Source: Pectobacterium betavasculorum (lineage in GTDB: Bacteria > Pseudomonadota > Gammaproteobacteria > Enterobacterales > Enterobacteriaceae). From it: 64,000 nucleotides of DNA. The DNA lies in the NCBI RefSeq assembly GCF_000749845.1, contig NZ_JQHM01000001.1:1240001-1304000 (forward strand). Direction: 5' to 3'. A program made the position numbers and the translations under genes. Below are positions 54,212 through 64,000 of this stretch, in pieces (positions within the stretch are counted from its first letter, which is position 1; every line of letters begins with the position of its first letter). Under the pieces are notes generated by a model. It was not told the DNA's origin. It made no database searches and was given only the letters and a program-made list of their open reading frames with translations.

Positions 54212-57200
54212 TTACCCTTCTACCTGCTCCATCGCCTGCAATACACGCTTATCCGAAATCGGGAACGGTGTGCCTAGCTGCTGGGCAAAGTAGCTGACGC
54301 GCAGCTCTTCAAGCATCCAACGCACCGCCTTCACATCGTCGTCATCGCGTCGTTCCGCAGGCAGCTTATTCCACCACTGCTGCCACGCTTGCTGAACCTG
54401 TTCCACTTTCAGCATCTGCGCCCTGTCACGGTGGACATCCTGCGCCAGCTTCTCCAGACGTCGCTCTATCGCGTGCAGATAACGCAGCACGTCCGGCAGG
54501 CGCTGCCAGCCGTTTTCGGTCACAAAGCCACGGAACACCAGGCCGCTCATCTGGCTCTTGATATCACTTAACGCCAGCGCCATCGCCATATCGACACGCC
54601 CTTTCAGGCGCTTGTTAATGGTGAAGACAGCCGTCAGGATTTGCTCAACCTGTTTGGCGATATCAACCACCGTGTCGTTCAGCTCTGCACGTACTTTTTC
54701 ATGTAGCTGCTGGAAGGCGTCTTCCTGCCAGACCGGGCCACCGGATGACGCAATCAGCTTGTCCACCGCACAGGCGATACAGTCATCAATGAGATCCAGC
54801 ACCTTACCGTATGGGTTGAAATAGAGGCCAAGTTTCGCCTTGTTCGGCAGCTTTTCATGCAGATATTTGATCGGCGACGGAATATTCAATAACAACAGAC
54901 GGCGCAGCCCTTGTCGCATTACCTGTTGCTGCTGGTGCGGCGTGTCAAACAGGCGAATGGCTACGCTGTCCTTTTCATCCACCAAGGCGGGATAGGCTTT
55001 GACAGAATAGCCGCCACGCTTCTGCTCATAACAATCCGGCAGCGAACCGAAACTCCAGACGTGCAGGCCGCGTTGCTCTAACCCGTCATCCACCACGGAT
55101 GACAGCGTTTGTTGCACTTTATCCTTGAGCTGATCTTTCAGCACGTTCAGGTCTTTGCCTTCCCGCTGCGTCCTGTTTTTCTCATCGATGACGCGGAACG
55201 TGATTTTTAGATGATCGGGTACCTGATCCCACTGCCACGCTTCACGCGGCACCGTAACGCCCGTCATCAGACGCAATTCACGTTCCAGCGCATCCAATAA
55301 CCCTTTCTCCAATGGAGTAGCACGCGCCAGAAACGCCTCTGCATAGTTCGGCGCAGGGACAAAGTTACGGCGTAACGGCTTAGGCAACGATTTAATCAAT
55401 GCGATCGTCAGTTCGCGACGCACGCCGGGAATCTGCCACTCGAAGCCTTCTTCACGCACCTGATTGAGGATAGGCAACGGAATATGTACCGTCACGCCAT
55501 CCGCATCCGCGCCCGGTTCAAACTGATAGGACAGGCGCAATTTCAGCCCACCCTGATGCCAGAAGTTCGGGTAGTCCAGCGCGCTCACTTTCTCTGCGCC
55601 GTCTTTGATCAACATGCTCTTTTCAAAATTCAGCAGGTCGGCGTTATCGCGGCTGGCGCCTTTCCACCACTTGTCAAAATGACGAGACGATACAACATCA
55701 TGCGGCAAACGCCGATCGTAGAAGGCAAACAGCGTTTCGTCGTCCACCATAATGTCGCGACGGCGCGATTTATGCTCTAAATCCTCTACCTCTGCCAGTA
55801 GCTTGAGGTTGGCGCGAAAAAAGGCATGATGCGTTTGCCAATCGCCTTCTACCAGCGCGTGGCGAATGAACATCTCACGCGCCAGCGTCGGATCGATTGG
55901 GCTATAGTTCACCTTACGCGCCGCGACAATCGGCAGCCCGAAGAGTGTCACCTTCTCCTGTGCCATCACCGTGCCCTGCGTTTTCTCCCAGTGAGGATCG
56001 CTATAGCTTCGTTTAATCAGGTGCTGAGCAAGCGGCTCGATCCACTCCGGTTCAATACGTGCGGCGATACGTCCCCACAGGCGGCTGGTTTCCACCAATT
56101 CGGCCACCATCGTCCATTTGGGCGGTTTTTTGAATAATCCAGAACCAGGGAAAATAGCAAATCGGGCGTTACGCGCACCGCTGAACTCTTGTTTCTCAAT
56201 ATCTTTCTGCCCGATATGCGACAAAAGTCCGGTGAGCAATGCACAGTGAATACTCAGGTAATCGGCCGGCTCGCTATTGACCGGTAGCCCCAATTCTTTT
56301 ACCACCTGACGAAGTTGCGTGTAGATATCTTGCCATTCACGAACGCGCAGGTAGTTAAGGAAATCCATGCGGCACTGACGACGGAACTGGCTGGAAGACA
56401 GCGCCTTCTGCTGCTCACGCAGATAGTCCCACAGATTGACGAAAGCCAGAAAATCCGAATCTTTATCGGCAAAACGGCGGTGTTTTTCATCCGATGCCTG
56501 CTTCTTATCCATCGGTCTTTCGCGCGGGTCCTGAATCGACAGCGCGGCGGTGATCACCATCACTTCGCGCACACAGCCCGTTTTACGCGCTTCCAGCACC
56601 ATTCGCGCCAAACGCGGATCGATCGGCAATTGCGCCAACTGTTGCCCTTGCGGCGTCAGATGGTAATGTCCGTTCTCCGCAAGATGAATCGCACCCAGTT
56701 CCTCCAACAAGCGCACGCCGTCCTGAATGTTGCGCTTATCCGGCGCTTCAACAAACGGGAACGCGGCGATATCACCGAGCCCCAGTGACGTCATTTGCAG
56801 AATAACGGAAGCCAGATTGGTGCGAAGAATTTCGGGATCGGTAAATTCAGGCCGCGACAGGAAATCCTGCTCGGAATAGAGACGGATACATACCCCGGCG
56901 GCAACGCGACCACAGCGCCCTTTGCGCTGATTCGCCGACGCCTGCGAGACAGGCTCAATCGGCAGGCGCTGCACCTTGGTGCGGAAGCTATAGCGGCTGA
57001 TACGCGCGGTGCCCGGATCGATCACATAGCGAATCCCCGGCACGGTGAGTGAGGTTTCCGCCACGTTGGTCGCCAGCACGATTCGGCGTCCATGATGTGA
57101 CTGGAAGACGCGGTTCTGTTCCTGATTCGACAAGCGTGCGTACAGCGGGAGAATCTCGGTATGCGGCAAATCCAGACGGGTCAGCGCTTCTGCCGTGTCG

Positions 57201-58099
57201 CGAATTTCACGTTCGCCGCTCATGAAGACCAGAATATCCCCCGGCCCTTCGCGCGTCAGTTCATCGACCGCATCAAAAATCGCCTGTAGCTGATCGCGAT
57301 CGCTGTCATCAGCGTCTTCCACCACGGGACGATAGCGCACGTCTACCGGATAGGTCCGGCCGGACACTTCAATGATCGGTGCGTTATTAAAATGACGAGA
57401 GAAGCGCTGTGGATCGATGGTCGCTGACGTAATAATCACTTTTAAATCAGGGCGTTTCGGCAACAGCTGGCGCAAATAGCCCATAATGAAATCGATATTC
57501 AGGCTGCGTTCATGCGCCTCATCGATAATCAGCGTGTCGTACTGCATCAACAGGCGATCCTGCTGAATTTCTGCCAGCAAAATACCGTCGGTCATCAACT
57601 TGACCAGCGTATTGTCACCGACCTGATCGTTAAAACGGACTTTATACCCGACGCTGCCGCCCAGCGGCGTTTCCAACTCTGCGGCAATGCGGTCGGCAAC
57701 GGTTCTGGCAGCCAGACGGCGCGGCTGCGTGTGGCCAATCAGACCATGCACACCGCGACCCAATTCGAGACAGATTTTTGGTAACTGCGTGGTCTTACCC
57801 GACCCCGTCTCACCAGCGACGATAATCACCTGATGATGACGCAGCGCTTCTAATATCTCGTCTTTTTTCTGGCTAACGGGAAGCAGTTCAGGATAGTGAA
57901 TCGCCGGACAGCTTGCCCGCCGATTCTCAACTTTCTGACGTGCGGCGGCAATTTCCCCCTCAATTTCCTGAGCGATGGCAGCCTGAGCCTGCGGGCTGCT
58001 GACCTTCGCTGCGCCCTGCAAACGGCGGCGCAAACGTTGCCGATCGCGAAGCATTAGCTCACTTAACTGCGTAGATAATGCACTGAGAGGTGATTTCAC
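54212..58099 (-). CDS. hrpA: ATP-dependent RNA helicase HrpA
   Basis: A DEAH-box helicase of 1295 residues (E. coli HrpA about 1300). Walker A is AGETGSGKTTQLPK (about residue 97), DEAH is IIDEAHERSLNIDFIMGYL, motif III SATID, and motif VI QRKGRCGRVAAG. The helicase-associated and OB-like domains follow, then a long C-terminal region with a family-specific DUF3418 (from about 700). Linked in E. coli to mRNA processing of fimbrial transcripts and to rescue of stalled collided ribosomes. It is divergent from azoR as in E. coli. Confidence 0.95.
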   Translation of the reverse strand: MKSPLSALSTQLSELMLRDRQRLRRRLQGAAKVSSPQAQAAIAQEIEGEIAAARQKVENRRASCPAIHYPELLPVSQKKDEILEALRHHQVIIVAGETGSGKTTQLPKICLELGRGVHGLIGHTQPRRLAARTVADRIAAELETPLGGSVGYKVRFNDQVGDNTLVKLMTDGILLAEIQQDRLLMQYDTLIIDEAHERSLNIDFIMGYLRQLLPKRPDLKVIITSATIDPQRFSRHFNNAPIIEVSGRTYPVDVRYRPVVEDADDSDRDQLQAIFDAVDELTREGPGDILVFMSGEREIRDTAEALTRLDLPHTEILPLYARLSNQEQNRVFQSHHGRRIVLATNVAETSLTVPGIRYVIDPGTARISRYSFRTKVQRLPIEPVSQASANQRKGRCGRVAAGVCIRLYSEQDFLSRPEFTDPEILRTNLASVILQMTSLGLGDIAAFPFVEAPDKRNIQDGVRLLEELGAIHLAENGHYHLTPQGQQLAQLPIDPRLARMVLEARKTGCVREVMVITAALSIQDPRERPMDKKQASDEKHRRFADKDSDFLAFVNLWDYLREQQKALSSSQFRRQCRMDFLNYLRVREWQDIYTQLRQVVKELGLPVNSEPADYLSIHCALLTGLLSHIGQKDIEKQEFSGARNARFAIFPGSGLFKKPPKWTMVAELVETSRLWGRIAARIEPEWIEPLAQHLIKRSYSDPHWEKTQGTVMAQEKVTLFGLPIVAARKVNYSPIDPTLAREMFIRHALVEGDWQTHHAFFRANLKLLAEVEDLEHKSRRRDIMVDDETLFAFYDRRLPHDVVSSRHFDKWWKGASRDNADLLNFEKSMLIKDGAEKVSALDYPNFWHQGGLKLRLSYQFEPGADADGVTVHIPLPILNQVREEGFEWQIPGVRRELTIALIKSLPKPLRRNFVPAPNYAEAFLARATPLEKGLLDALERELRLMTGVTVPREAWQWDQVPDHLKITFRVIDEKNRTQREGKDLNVLKDQLKDKVQQTLSSVVDDGLEQRGLHVWSFGSLPDCYEQKRGGYSVKAYPALVDEKDSVAIRLFDTPHQQQQVMRQGLRRLLLLNIPSPIKYLHEKLPNKAKLGLYFNPYGKVLDLIDDCIACAVDKLIASSGGPVWQEDAFQQLHEKVRAELNDTVVDIAKQVEQILTAVFTINKRLKGRVDMAMALALSDIKSQMSGLVFRGFVTENGWQRLPDVLRYLHAIERRLEKLAQDVHRDRAQMLKVEQVQQAWQQWWNKLPAERRDDDDVKAVRWMLEELRVSYFAQQLGTPFPISDKRVLQAMEQVEG

Positions 58100-58256
58100 G
58101 TTGCTCTTCCTTAATCGTTTTCTACTTCTTTTCTCTGTCGGGGCGACGATCGCCGCCGGATCTGGCTCGTTTGAGCCTAACCTGATTTTAAGGTACTGAA
58201 TTTTTAAGTCGTGGATAGTAGCACATTGTCATAAACGGCTCTAATCGCCTCGCAGA

Positions 58257-58320
58257 GTCTTATGTAAGAACAGTCTTATGCAAGAACGGCTTTACTCAAG
58301 CCCTGTCTTATTCAAGAAAA
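58257..58320. repeat. Four tandem 16-bp units in the hrpA-azoR intergenic region
   Basis: Units at 58257, 58273, 58289 and 58305: GTCTTATGTAAGAACA, GTCTTATGCAAGAACG, GCTTTACTCAAGCCCT and GTCTTATTCAAGAAAA. Consensus GTCTTATGCAAGAACN contains the dyad TCTT-4-AAGA. They are directly adjacent with no spacers, so not a CRISPR. Confidence 0.75.
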
Positions 58321-58373
58321 TCGAATAAAGACCTCGAATATTTGCACTTTTCACTTTCCAAAACGCCGCATAA

Positions 58374-59039
<666 letters not shown>

Positions 59040-59040
59040 C

Positions 59041-59069
59041 GAACCATTATTCATTGCGAATAATGGTTC
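59041..59069 (+). terminator. Perfect 12-bp hairpin after azoR
   Basis: GAACCATTATTC and GAATAATGGTTC flank ATTGC, directly after the azoR stop. No T-run follows; the ERIC-like element starts 1 bp later. Confidence 0.5.
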
Positions 59070-59070
59070 A

Positions 59071-59348
<278 letters not shown>

Positions 59349-59371
59349 ACCTTGCCATTACATTGACTTAA

Positions 59372-59602
59372 TTATTGCGCGCCTTCCGGCGCGCTTTTCT
59401 TTATCTCATCACCTGCGGCATTGTCGGATCTTTCCAGCAGTTGCGTCGCTTCTTTATCCGCTTTGATGTGAATCTCATGCTCGATCTTCACATTCATATT
59501 GATGGTGATCGGCTCTTTGGGCGCGGCAACCTCAATGCGCGGCACACATCCTGTCAGGAAAGCCACCGTGCAACACACCAGCACTGTCTCGCTTTTGTTC
59601 AT
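59372..59602 (-). CDS. ynbE: YnbE-type outer-membrane lipoprotein
   Basis: A 76-residue lipoprotein. The lipobox FLTGCVPRIEV places lipidation on Cys19, and CVPRIEVAAPKEPITINMNVKIEHEIHIK is nearly identical to E. coli YnbE (61 residues, recalled). The C-terminal 15 or so residues (NAAGDEIKKSAPEGAQ) are an extension. Its last codons contain a plus-strand terminator hairpin. It starts 15 bp after ydbH. In E. coli YnbE pairs with YdbH to form an intermembrane bridge for phospholipid transport. Confidence 0.88.
   Translation of the reverse strand: MNKSETVLVCCTVAFLTGCVPRIEVAAPKEPITINMNVKIEHEIHIKADKEATQLLERSDNAAGDEIKKSAPEGAQ
59377..59402 (+). terminator. Terminator inside the 3' end of ynbE (plus strand)
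   Basis: GCGCGCC-TTCC-GGCGCGC followed by TTTTCTTT is a canonical intrinsic terminator for transcripts from azoR. It overlaps the last six codons of the opposite-strand ynbE. Confidence 0.8.
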
Positions 59603-59617
59603 TGTTCTGCCTTGAGT

Positions 59618-62209
59618 TTATTCATTCGCCTGCTGTTCCAGCGTATCCCGCAAGTTATCGCCAAAGCGCAGACTGCGCCATAACTGGAAGATATTCTCCT
59701 GATGGCGATAGTTAAGAATAACCTGCTGTTTCGCACTGAGCTGCGGGTTTTTCCCCTGTACCCGCGATGTTAATGTCAGTTCACCTTGGTTATTCAGGTC
59801 AAGCGTGGCATAAGAACGCCCGATCTCCAGATAGCGTAACCAACCAATCGCCGCACCGCCTGCCAGACTTTTACTCGCTAACTCATCTGCCAGTTGATTA
59901 TCCAGTCGCAGCGTCAGGAAACCATCGTTGGTAATTCGTCCACCTTCAATCAGCGTGGTCGGATGATTAAAATTCAGCGGAAGCGTACCACTCACACGTC
60001 CGGACAGCGCAAACTGCTTTTGCTTTAACACGGTTATCAGTTCGCTGAGATCAACACGCTTAACAGTGAATAGTGCCGGTTCCCGCTGCGGCCAGCGCAA
60101 CGTGGACAGGCCGATATGTCCATTCAATACGTCCATATCAGCCTGAGACATAACCAGCGGTCGTTGCTCACTGTACGGATAGAAACCCTGTAGATCGACG
60201 CGAATATTACTCATCCTAAACAGGTTATCCAGCACGTCAATTCGCAGCGTGACGGGCTGCCTGACGCCCAACTGCCAGCGTTGATCTTTCAGGCGGTAAG
60301 GCAGGACAAAATTTACCCCGCTGACCTCACCATCCTGTAGCCACAGCCCACCATTTTTCACCACCCAATGCCCGCCAGCGCTAAACCCTTCTTTACGCGC
60401 GGCGGAAAATGCCGCCTGTGCGTAAAACTGTCCGGCACGGATATTCATTTTCAACAACGGAGAAAGTAGAGGCTGAAACACCTTAAGCGGTTGTGTGGGC
60501 CACCATGCACCACCGCGCAGTCGCTCACCATCCCAGCGTCCGCGCAGCCTAACGGGTCCAATATCTTCAGCCTGTAGCTGCCCCTGTAGCTGAAAATCAT
60601 TCGGGCTGCGTCCCTGCATTTCCAGTGTTAACAATGAAGGCGGTAAATAGCCACCGTTGCTGAAATGCGCTCGCTCGGAAGCGAGTTGCAACGCCCCTTG
60701 AAAATGTTCGCCTGAGCGGGCACGCTGCCAACGAATCGGCTCAGTAATCGTCAGGCGCGGCTGGTGTACCGTCACAATGCCATAGCCCAGTTGGTCCAGC
60801 CCACTTGACAGTTGGCTCACTTCAATCAGCGTATCCTGCCAACGACCTCGACCCGCTACGTCCCACTGTCCTTTCAGCGGCGGCAGGCGACCGCTGCCCC
60901 AATAGCGCCATTGCCACTCCCCTTGGTCCGGCCAGAAATCCTGCGCCTGACCGTCAAGGTGCAGGTTAAAGCGCCCCCAGTATTCTTCCCGCGCCTTCAC
61001 TATCGCCTGTAGTCGCCCATTCACGCCCGTCGCACTAACTCTGACACCAGCCAGCGGCCAACGCGCTTCCTCAAGGTAAATCTGCGGTGCCGGTGTTCCC
61101 CAGGCACGCAGCAGCGCGCCCGGTAAGAGAGAGAATTCGGGGTTGAGAATGGAACCTTGCAAAATCCCCGGTAGCGTCGCCGTCAGGGAGAGCGCCGGTA
61201 AGTTAGCCTGTCCGGTAAGTTGAAAACGCAATTCACTATTAAGCAGGCCTATGCTGCCCGGTCCCAGCACCAACACAGCGTTAGCCTTGCCGTTATGCCC
61301 CTGCGTCAGCATATTTAAACGCGCATTAATCGTGGTGGCATCCAGTCCTTGTCGCCAGTGCTCTAATGTCATGGCCAGTTGCCCGGAGAGGGGCTGATCC
61401 GCATGAGGCCAGCGCCAAACACCGTTAGTGACCTGAATAACGTCATCCGTCAGTTGCCACGGCAGCGAGATTAGCGGTGTCTCATCATTCGCGGCATTCA
61501 GTACCAGTTCGCCTTGCTGATTATGCCAATCCAGCAGGAGCGAAAGCGGATCCGGCGTCTGTCCTGAATCCAACTTTCCGGTGAGCCTCCCCCGTACCGG
61601 TGCGGTATCCAGCGTAGCGGCCAACTCCATCTCACCACTGACTTGCAAACGCACGAATCCAGCTGGCGTGGCGAGCATGCTTTCGTGCAGAGTCAGGCGT
61701 GTATCATTCAGCTCAGCCCTAAATGCCAACTGATCGCCCTGATAATCGAGTGTTTGTTGCCGTTTGCCATCGCTACTGAGCCTCACCTGTCCGGCATAAT
61801 CCTGCCAAGGCCGTAGCGTAAATGTCTTTACCTGAATATCGGCAGCAGGCAGTCGCCGCTGCCATTGCGATAGCTGAGCCGCGGGCTCAGTGCCGTTACC
61901 TGCTGGCACATGTTGCAGGCAGTCGCTGTTTAACGTCACGGCATCAATATCGGCATGCCATCGCCAGCTATGCCAACGCAACGTCATATTCCGTACGTCA
62001 AATAGCGTGCATTCCCCAGCCGTAATACTGAACCCCGCGCTATGTAGCCCGCCGCCCTGCCAGCCAGGCACCCCATTCACGGTCAAAGACAGACCCGTTG
62101 GTAGCCAGATTTCAGCAAGACGTGGCAACCACTGAGGCAATGCCCGCCAGGATAGAAACAGCAAGGCTGCCAACAGAAAAGCGATTGGAAGTAATTGTTT
62201 TTTAATCAT
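59618..62209 (-). CDS. ydbH: YdbH, AsmA-like intermembrane lipid-transport protein
   Basis: A large envelope protein of 863 residues (E. coli YdbH 879). One N-terminal membrane segment (QLLPIAFLLAALLFLSWRALP) anchors it in the inner membrane; the rest is alternating polar/hydrophobic repeats of a long beta-bridge. The C-terminal region LVMSQADMDVLNGHIGLSTLRWP and FNHPTTLIEGGRITNDGFLTLRLDN is the DUF2950/dicarboxylate-like AsmA-type end that meets YnbE. The YdbH, TamB and YhdP trio carries phospholipids to the outer membrane in E. coli. Confidence 0.88.
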   Translation of the reverse strand: MIKKQLLPIAFLLAALLFLSWRALPQWLPRLAEIWLPTGLSLTVNGVPGWQGGGLHSAGFSITAGECTLFDVRNMTLRWHSWRWHADIDAVTLNSDCLQHVPAGNGTEPAAQLSQWQRRLPAADIQVKTFTLRPWQDYAGQVRLSSDGKRQQTLDYQGDQLAFRAELNDTRLTLHESMLATPAGFVRLQVSGEMELAATLDTAPVRGRLTGKLDSGQTPDPLSLLLDWHNQQGELVLNAANDETPLISLPWQLTDDVIQVTNGVWRWPHADQPLSGQLAMTLEHWRQGLDATTINARLNMLTQGHNGKANAVLVLGPGSIGLLNSELRFQLTGQANLPALSLTATLPGILQGSILNPEFSLLPGALLRAWGTPAPQIYLEEARWPLAGVRVSATGVNGRLQAIVKAREEYWGRFNLHLDGQAQDFWPDQGEWQWRYWGSGRLPPLKGQWDVAGRGRWQDTLIEVSQLSSGLDQLGYGIVTVHQPRLTITEPIRWQRARSGEHFQGALQLASERAHFSNGGYLPPSLLTLEMQGRSPNDFQLQGQLQAEDIGPVRLRGRWDGERLRGGAWWPTQPLKVFQPLLSPLLKMNIRAGQFYAQAAFSAARKEGFSAGGHWVVKNGGLWLQDGEVSGVNFVLPYRLKDQRWQLGVRQPVTLRIDVLDNLFRMSNIRVDLQGFYPYSEQRPLVMSQADMDVLNGHIGLSTLRWPQREPALFTVKRVDLSELITVLKQKQFALSGRVSGTLPLNFNHPTTLIEGGRITNDGFLTLRLDNQLADELASKSLAGGAAIGWLRYLEIGRSYATLDLNNQGELTLTSRVQGKNPQLSAKQQVILNYRHQENIFQLWRSLRFGDNLRDTLEQQANE

Positions 62210-62618
62210 TAGTGAATATTAAGCATCTCGTTCAATGTCCAATCACCTGCAACAGCAGATATCGAGCATGGTACAGGCCGCATCGGTTTTTAGCCTTTCT
62301 CGCTAATCTCATCTTTACAGGCGCTCACATCAGCGCGCCCGCCTCTCACTTAACCTCATTCCCCGCCATTCTTCAACATGCGTTGCCCTCCGTGCAAATT
62401 CGCAAAGGCATAATATACTTAGCAAATGAATGTTTTTTGGTCATCAACATGTGCGTTTACAGTGAGCCATGTCGGAAACTAATTTCAAAAAGGAAACATA
62501 ACAGAAGAAACTAGTGAGAATATATAAATCCCTGAGTTAATTATTTCTCAGATATTGCCGTTAATTAAATAGCGCTAATCGCTTTCCAGTTAGCTTATGG
62601 ATTTAAAAATATTACGTT
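62210..62618. other. Intergenic region between ydbH and the Aer-like gene
   Basis: It contains the ydbH promoter on the minus strand and A+T-rich DNA from about 62400. No gene, tRNA or recognisable regulatory site was found. Confidence 0.3.
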
Positions 62619-62755
62619 TATACCCTGAATAATTCGAGTACGAGACAAGACGTTATCGTTTTGATCAATGCAAAGCGTTGCCCTTAGGCTAAGGTTCCGA
62701 ATGGCCAGGTCATTAAGGGAATTAATGCACAGTTACTTGGAGAATGACGGGTTTA
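62619..62755. repeat. ERIC-ended element, diverged, 137 bp
   Basis: Left TATACCCTGAATAATTCGAG and right GAATGACGGGTTTA are ERIC ends. The interior resembles 39011-39122 (GACGTTATCGTTTTG, then CAAAGCGTT) with hairpin CCTTAG-G-CTAAGG, and lacks the ERIC core. It ends 28 bp before the Aer-like start. Confidence 0.6.
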
Positions 62756-62783
62756 TGCTTGCTTATACTAAAAGGGTCAATAA

Positions 62784-64000
62784 ATGCGTAAGAATTTTCC
62801 TGTCAGTGATATTCAGTATTTATTAGATGAAAAAGCTAAGCTAATGTCGGTTACAACCACCGATAGTCATATCACTTATGCAAATGACGATTTTATTGAT
62901 GCCAGTGGTTACGACTTTGAGGAAATCCTCCATCAGCCTCACAATATCGTACGTCACCCAGATATGCCCCCACAGGCGTTTGCAGACATGTGGGAAACGC
63001 TGAAGACAGGAAAAATCTGGACGGCGGTCGTCAAGAATCGCCGCAAAAATGGCGATTACTATTGGGTGAAGGCCAGTACGACGCCGCTGATGAAGGAAGG
63101 GAAAATAACAGGATATATGTCGGTGCGAACGCGCGTTTCTCAGGAAGAGATTCGGCAAGCTGAAGCGCTTTATCATCAAATGAATGAGAATAAATTAAAA
63201 AACCGCCGACTGTATCAAGGGTTGTTGATTTATAAAGGGCCGCTCAAGCTCCTTAGCTTATTTAACGTCATCCCCGTACGTTGGCGGATAAGAAGCTATG
63301 TTTTCCTTTTCATGCTATTCACGCTGCTTTTCTTACTGGCCACCCTTCCACTCACCACACCGCTATTCGTTTTTGTTTTAGTGCTACTCGGCGGCGCTAT
63401 AATAACCAGCGAATTATTAGTTCAACACCTGGCAAAACCATTGGAAAAGATTCTACGCCAAGCCATTAATTCCGCATCTGGGCAGGCGGATAACTCGTTT
63501 CAACTTAATCGGGTGGATGAAGTGGGCATGTTATTACGCGCCGTCAATCAGTCTGGTATGAATTTCTGCACGTTTGTCGATGATGTCAACGGCAAGCTGG
63601 CCGAACTGCGCCATGCCTGCGGCGAGATTGCCTCCGGAAATTACACGCTCAGCCAGCGCTGTGAAGATACCGCACAAAGTTTGCAATCTACTGCATCATC
63701 AATGGAAGAGCTGACGGCGACGATTCAAAGCAACGCATCAGCCTCGCAGTTGGCGACACGCTGTGCGAACGATGCCAATCAGGCCGTTGATGCCGGTGAA
63801 AAAGCGGTCAGTCAGGTAACGGATACTATGGCGACAATGACCCGCTCCAGCAAAGAGATCACCGACATCATCAGCGTGCTGGATAATCTGGCGTTCCAAA
63901 CCAATATTCTGGCGCTCAATGCGGCAGTAGAGGCCGCTCATGCTGGAGAACAGGGCAAGAGTTTTGCGGTGGTCGCAGGGGAAGTCCGTATTCTGGCACA
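62784..64000 (+). CDS. aer: Aer-like PAS chemotaxis/aerotaxis receptor (partial)
   Basis: The gene runs off the right edge; 405 codons are present with no stop. A PAS domain covers about residues 15-120 ([54 protein letters not shown]), closely like E. coli Aer, which binds FAD and senses redox. Two membrane stretches lie about 170-205. HAMP-like residues and the methyl-accepting signalling domain follow, with the hairpin tip [40 protein letters not shown] 62784 follows AAAGGG. The tip reads AHAGEQGKS rather than the usual ARAGEQGRG. Confidence 0.88.
   Translation, partial: MRKNFPVSDIQYLLDEKAKLMSVTTTDSHITYANDDFIDASGYDFEEILHQPHNIVRHPDMPPQAFADMWETLKTGKIWTAVVKNRRKNGDYYWVKASTTPLMKEGKITGYMSVRTRVSQEEIRQAEALYHQMNENKLKNRRLYQGLLIYKGPLKLLSLFNVIPVRWRIRSYVFLFMLFTLLFLLATLPLTTPLFVFVLVLLGGAIITSELLVQHLAKPLEKILRQAINSASGQADNSFQLNRVDEVGMLLRAVNQSGMNFCTFVDDVNGKLAELRHACGEIASGNYTLSQRCEDTAQSLQSTASSMEELTATIQSNASASQLATRCANDANQAVDAGEKAVSQVTDTMATMTRSSKEITDIISVLDNLAFQTNILALNAAVEAAHAGEQGKSFAVVAGEVRILA

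Noticed and set aside
58257-58320. Possible CRISPR array
   Set aside because: Units are contiguous 16-mers with no spacers, and no cas genes are present.
62212-62514. 100-codon open frame upstream of the Aer-like gene
   Set aside because: Composition is non-coding in character, with no ribosome site and no recognisable domain.

Overview
The window looks like a chromosomal stretch of a plant-associated enterobacterium, most likely Pectobacterium or a close soft-rot relative. The evidence is Enterobacterales-type gene neighbourhoods (nar, rst/asr/ydgU/ydgD, hrpA-azoR, ydbH-ynbE), many ERIC-like elements, and a HopA1-type type III effector with its chaperone behind an HrpL-like promoter. The genus call is inference from gene content. 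No rRNA, tRNA, CRISPR array, phage or intact insertion sequence was seen.

Layout. 0.07-1.4 kb: PAP2/class A-type acid phosphatase. 1.4-4.5 kb: minus-strand SDR, APH-fold kinase and class III PLP phospho-lyase, read as an amino-alcohol (or hydroxylysine-like) degradation operon. 5-14.3 kb: polyamine/GABA-type ABC transporter (binding protein and two permeases on minus, ATPase on plus) around gabTD and a MocR-type gabR. 14.4-15 kb: a glsB/yeaQ gene between two ERIC elements. 15-17.6 kb: umuD-umuC-cho behind a perfect LexA box. 17.8-21.8 kb: a DauR/YheO-type regulator divergent from a three-gene cluster resembling bhcB, bhcD and bhcC of the beta-hydroxyaspartate cycle. 21.8-23.3 kb: MarR regulator and EamA exporter. 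23.6-35.3 kb: narGHJI, narK, narXL with FNR and NarL-type sites. 35.5-38.1 kb: acyltransferase and DUF481 protein. 38.2-43.5 kb: chaC, siderophore-interacting reductase, chaA, dauA. 43.5-49.6 kb: an unknown gene, folM, rstAB, asr, ydgU, a mini-pilin and ydgD. 49.7-51.3 kb: HrpL box, ShcA-like chaperone and HopA1-like effector. 51.5-54.2 kb: GAF-GGDEF(degenerate)-EAL protein and EcsC protein. 54.2-59 kb: hrpA and azoR. 59.4-62.2 kb: ynbE and ydbH. 62.8-64 kb: the start of an Aer-like receptor cut by the window edge.

The genes form metabolic and adaptive modules: amine and GABA uptake and breakdown, a probable hydroxyaspartate route to the TCA cycle, anaerobic nitrate respiration with its own sensor, acid stress (RstAB with a candidate RstA target, asr, beside it), SOS mutagenesis and repair, and one virulence effector inserted into an otherwise conserved neighbourhood.

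The most unusual signals are in non-coding DNA. (1) A ~250-bp element occurs twice (4694-4942 and 30771-31020) with at least three stems kept by compensatory changes. (2) Several elements with ERIC-type ends carry tandem short hairpins in place of, or inserted into, the normal ERIC core. (3) Four tandem 16-bp units sit between hrpA and azoR. All comparisons were done by eye; no alignment or database search was run.
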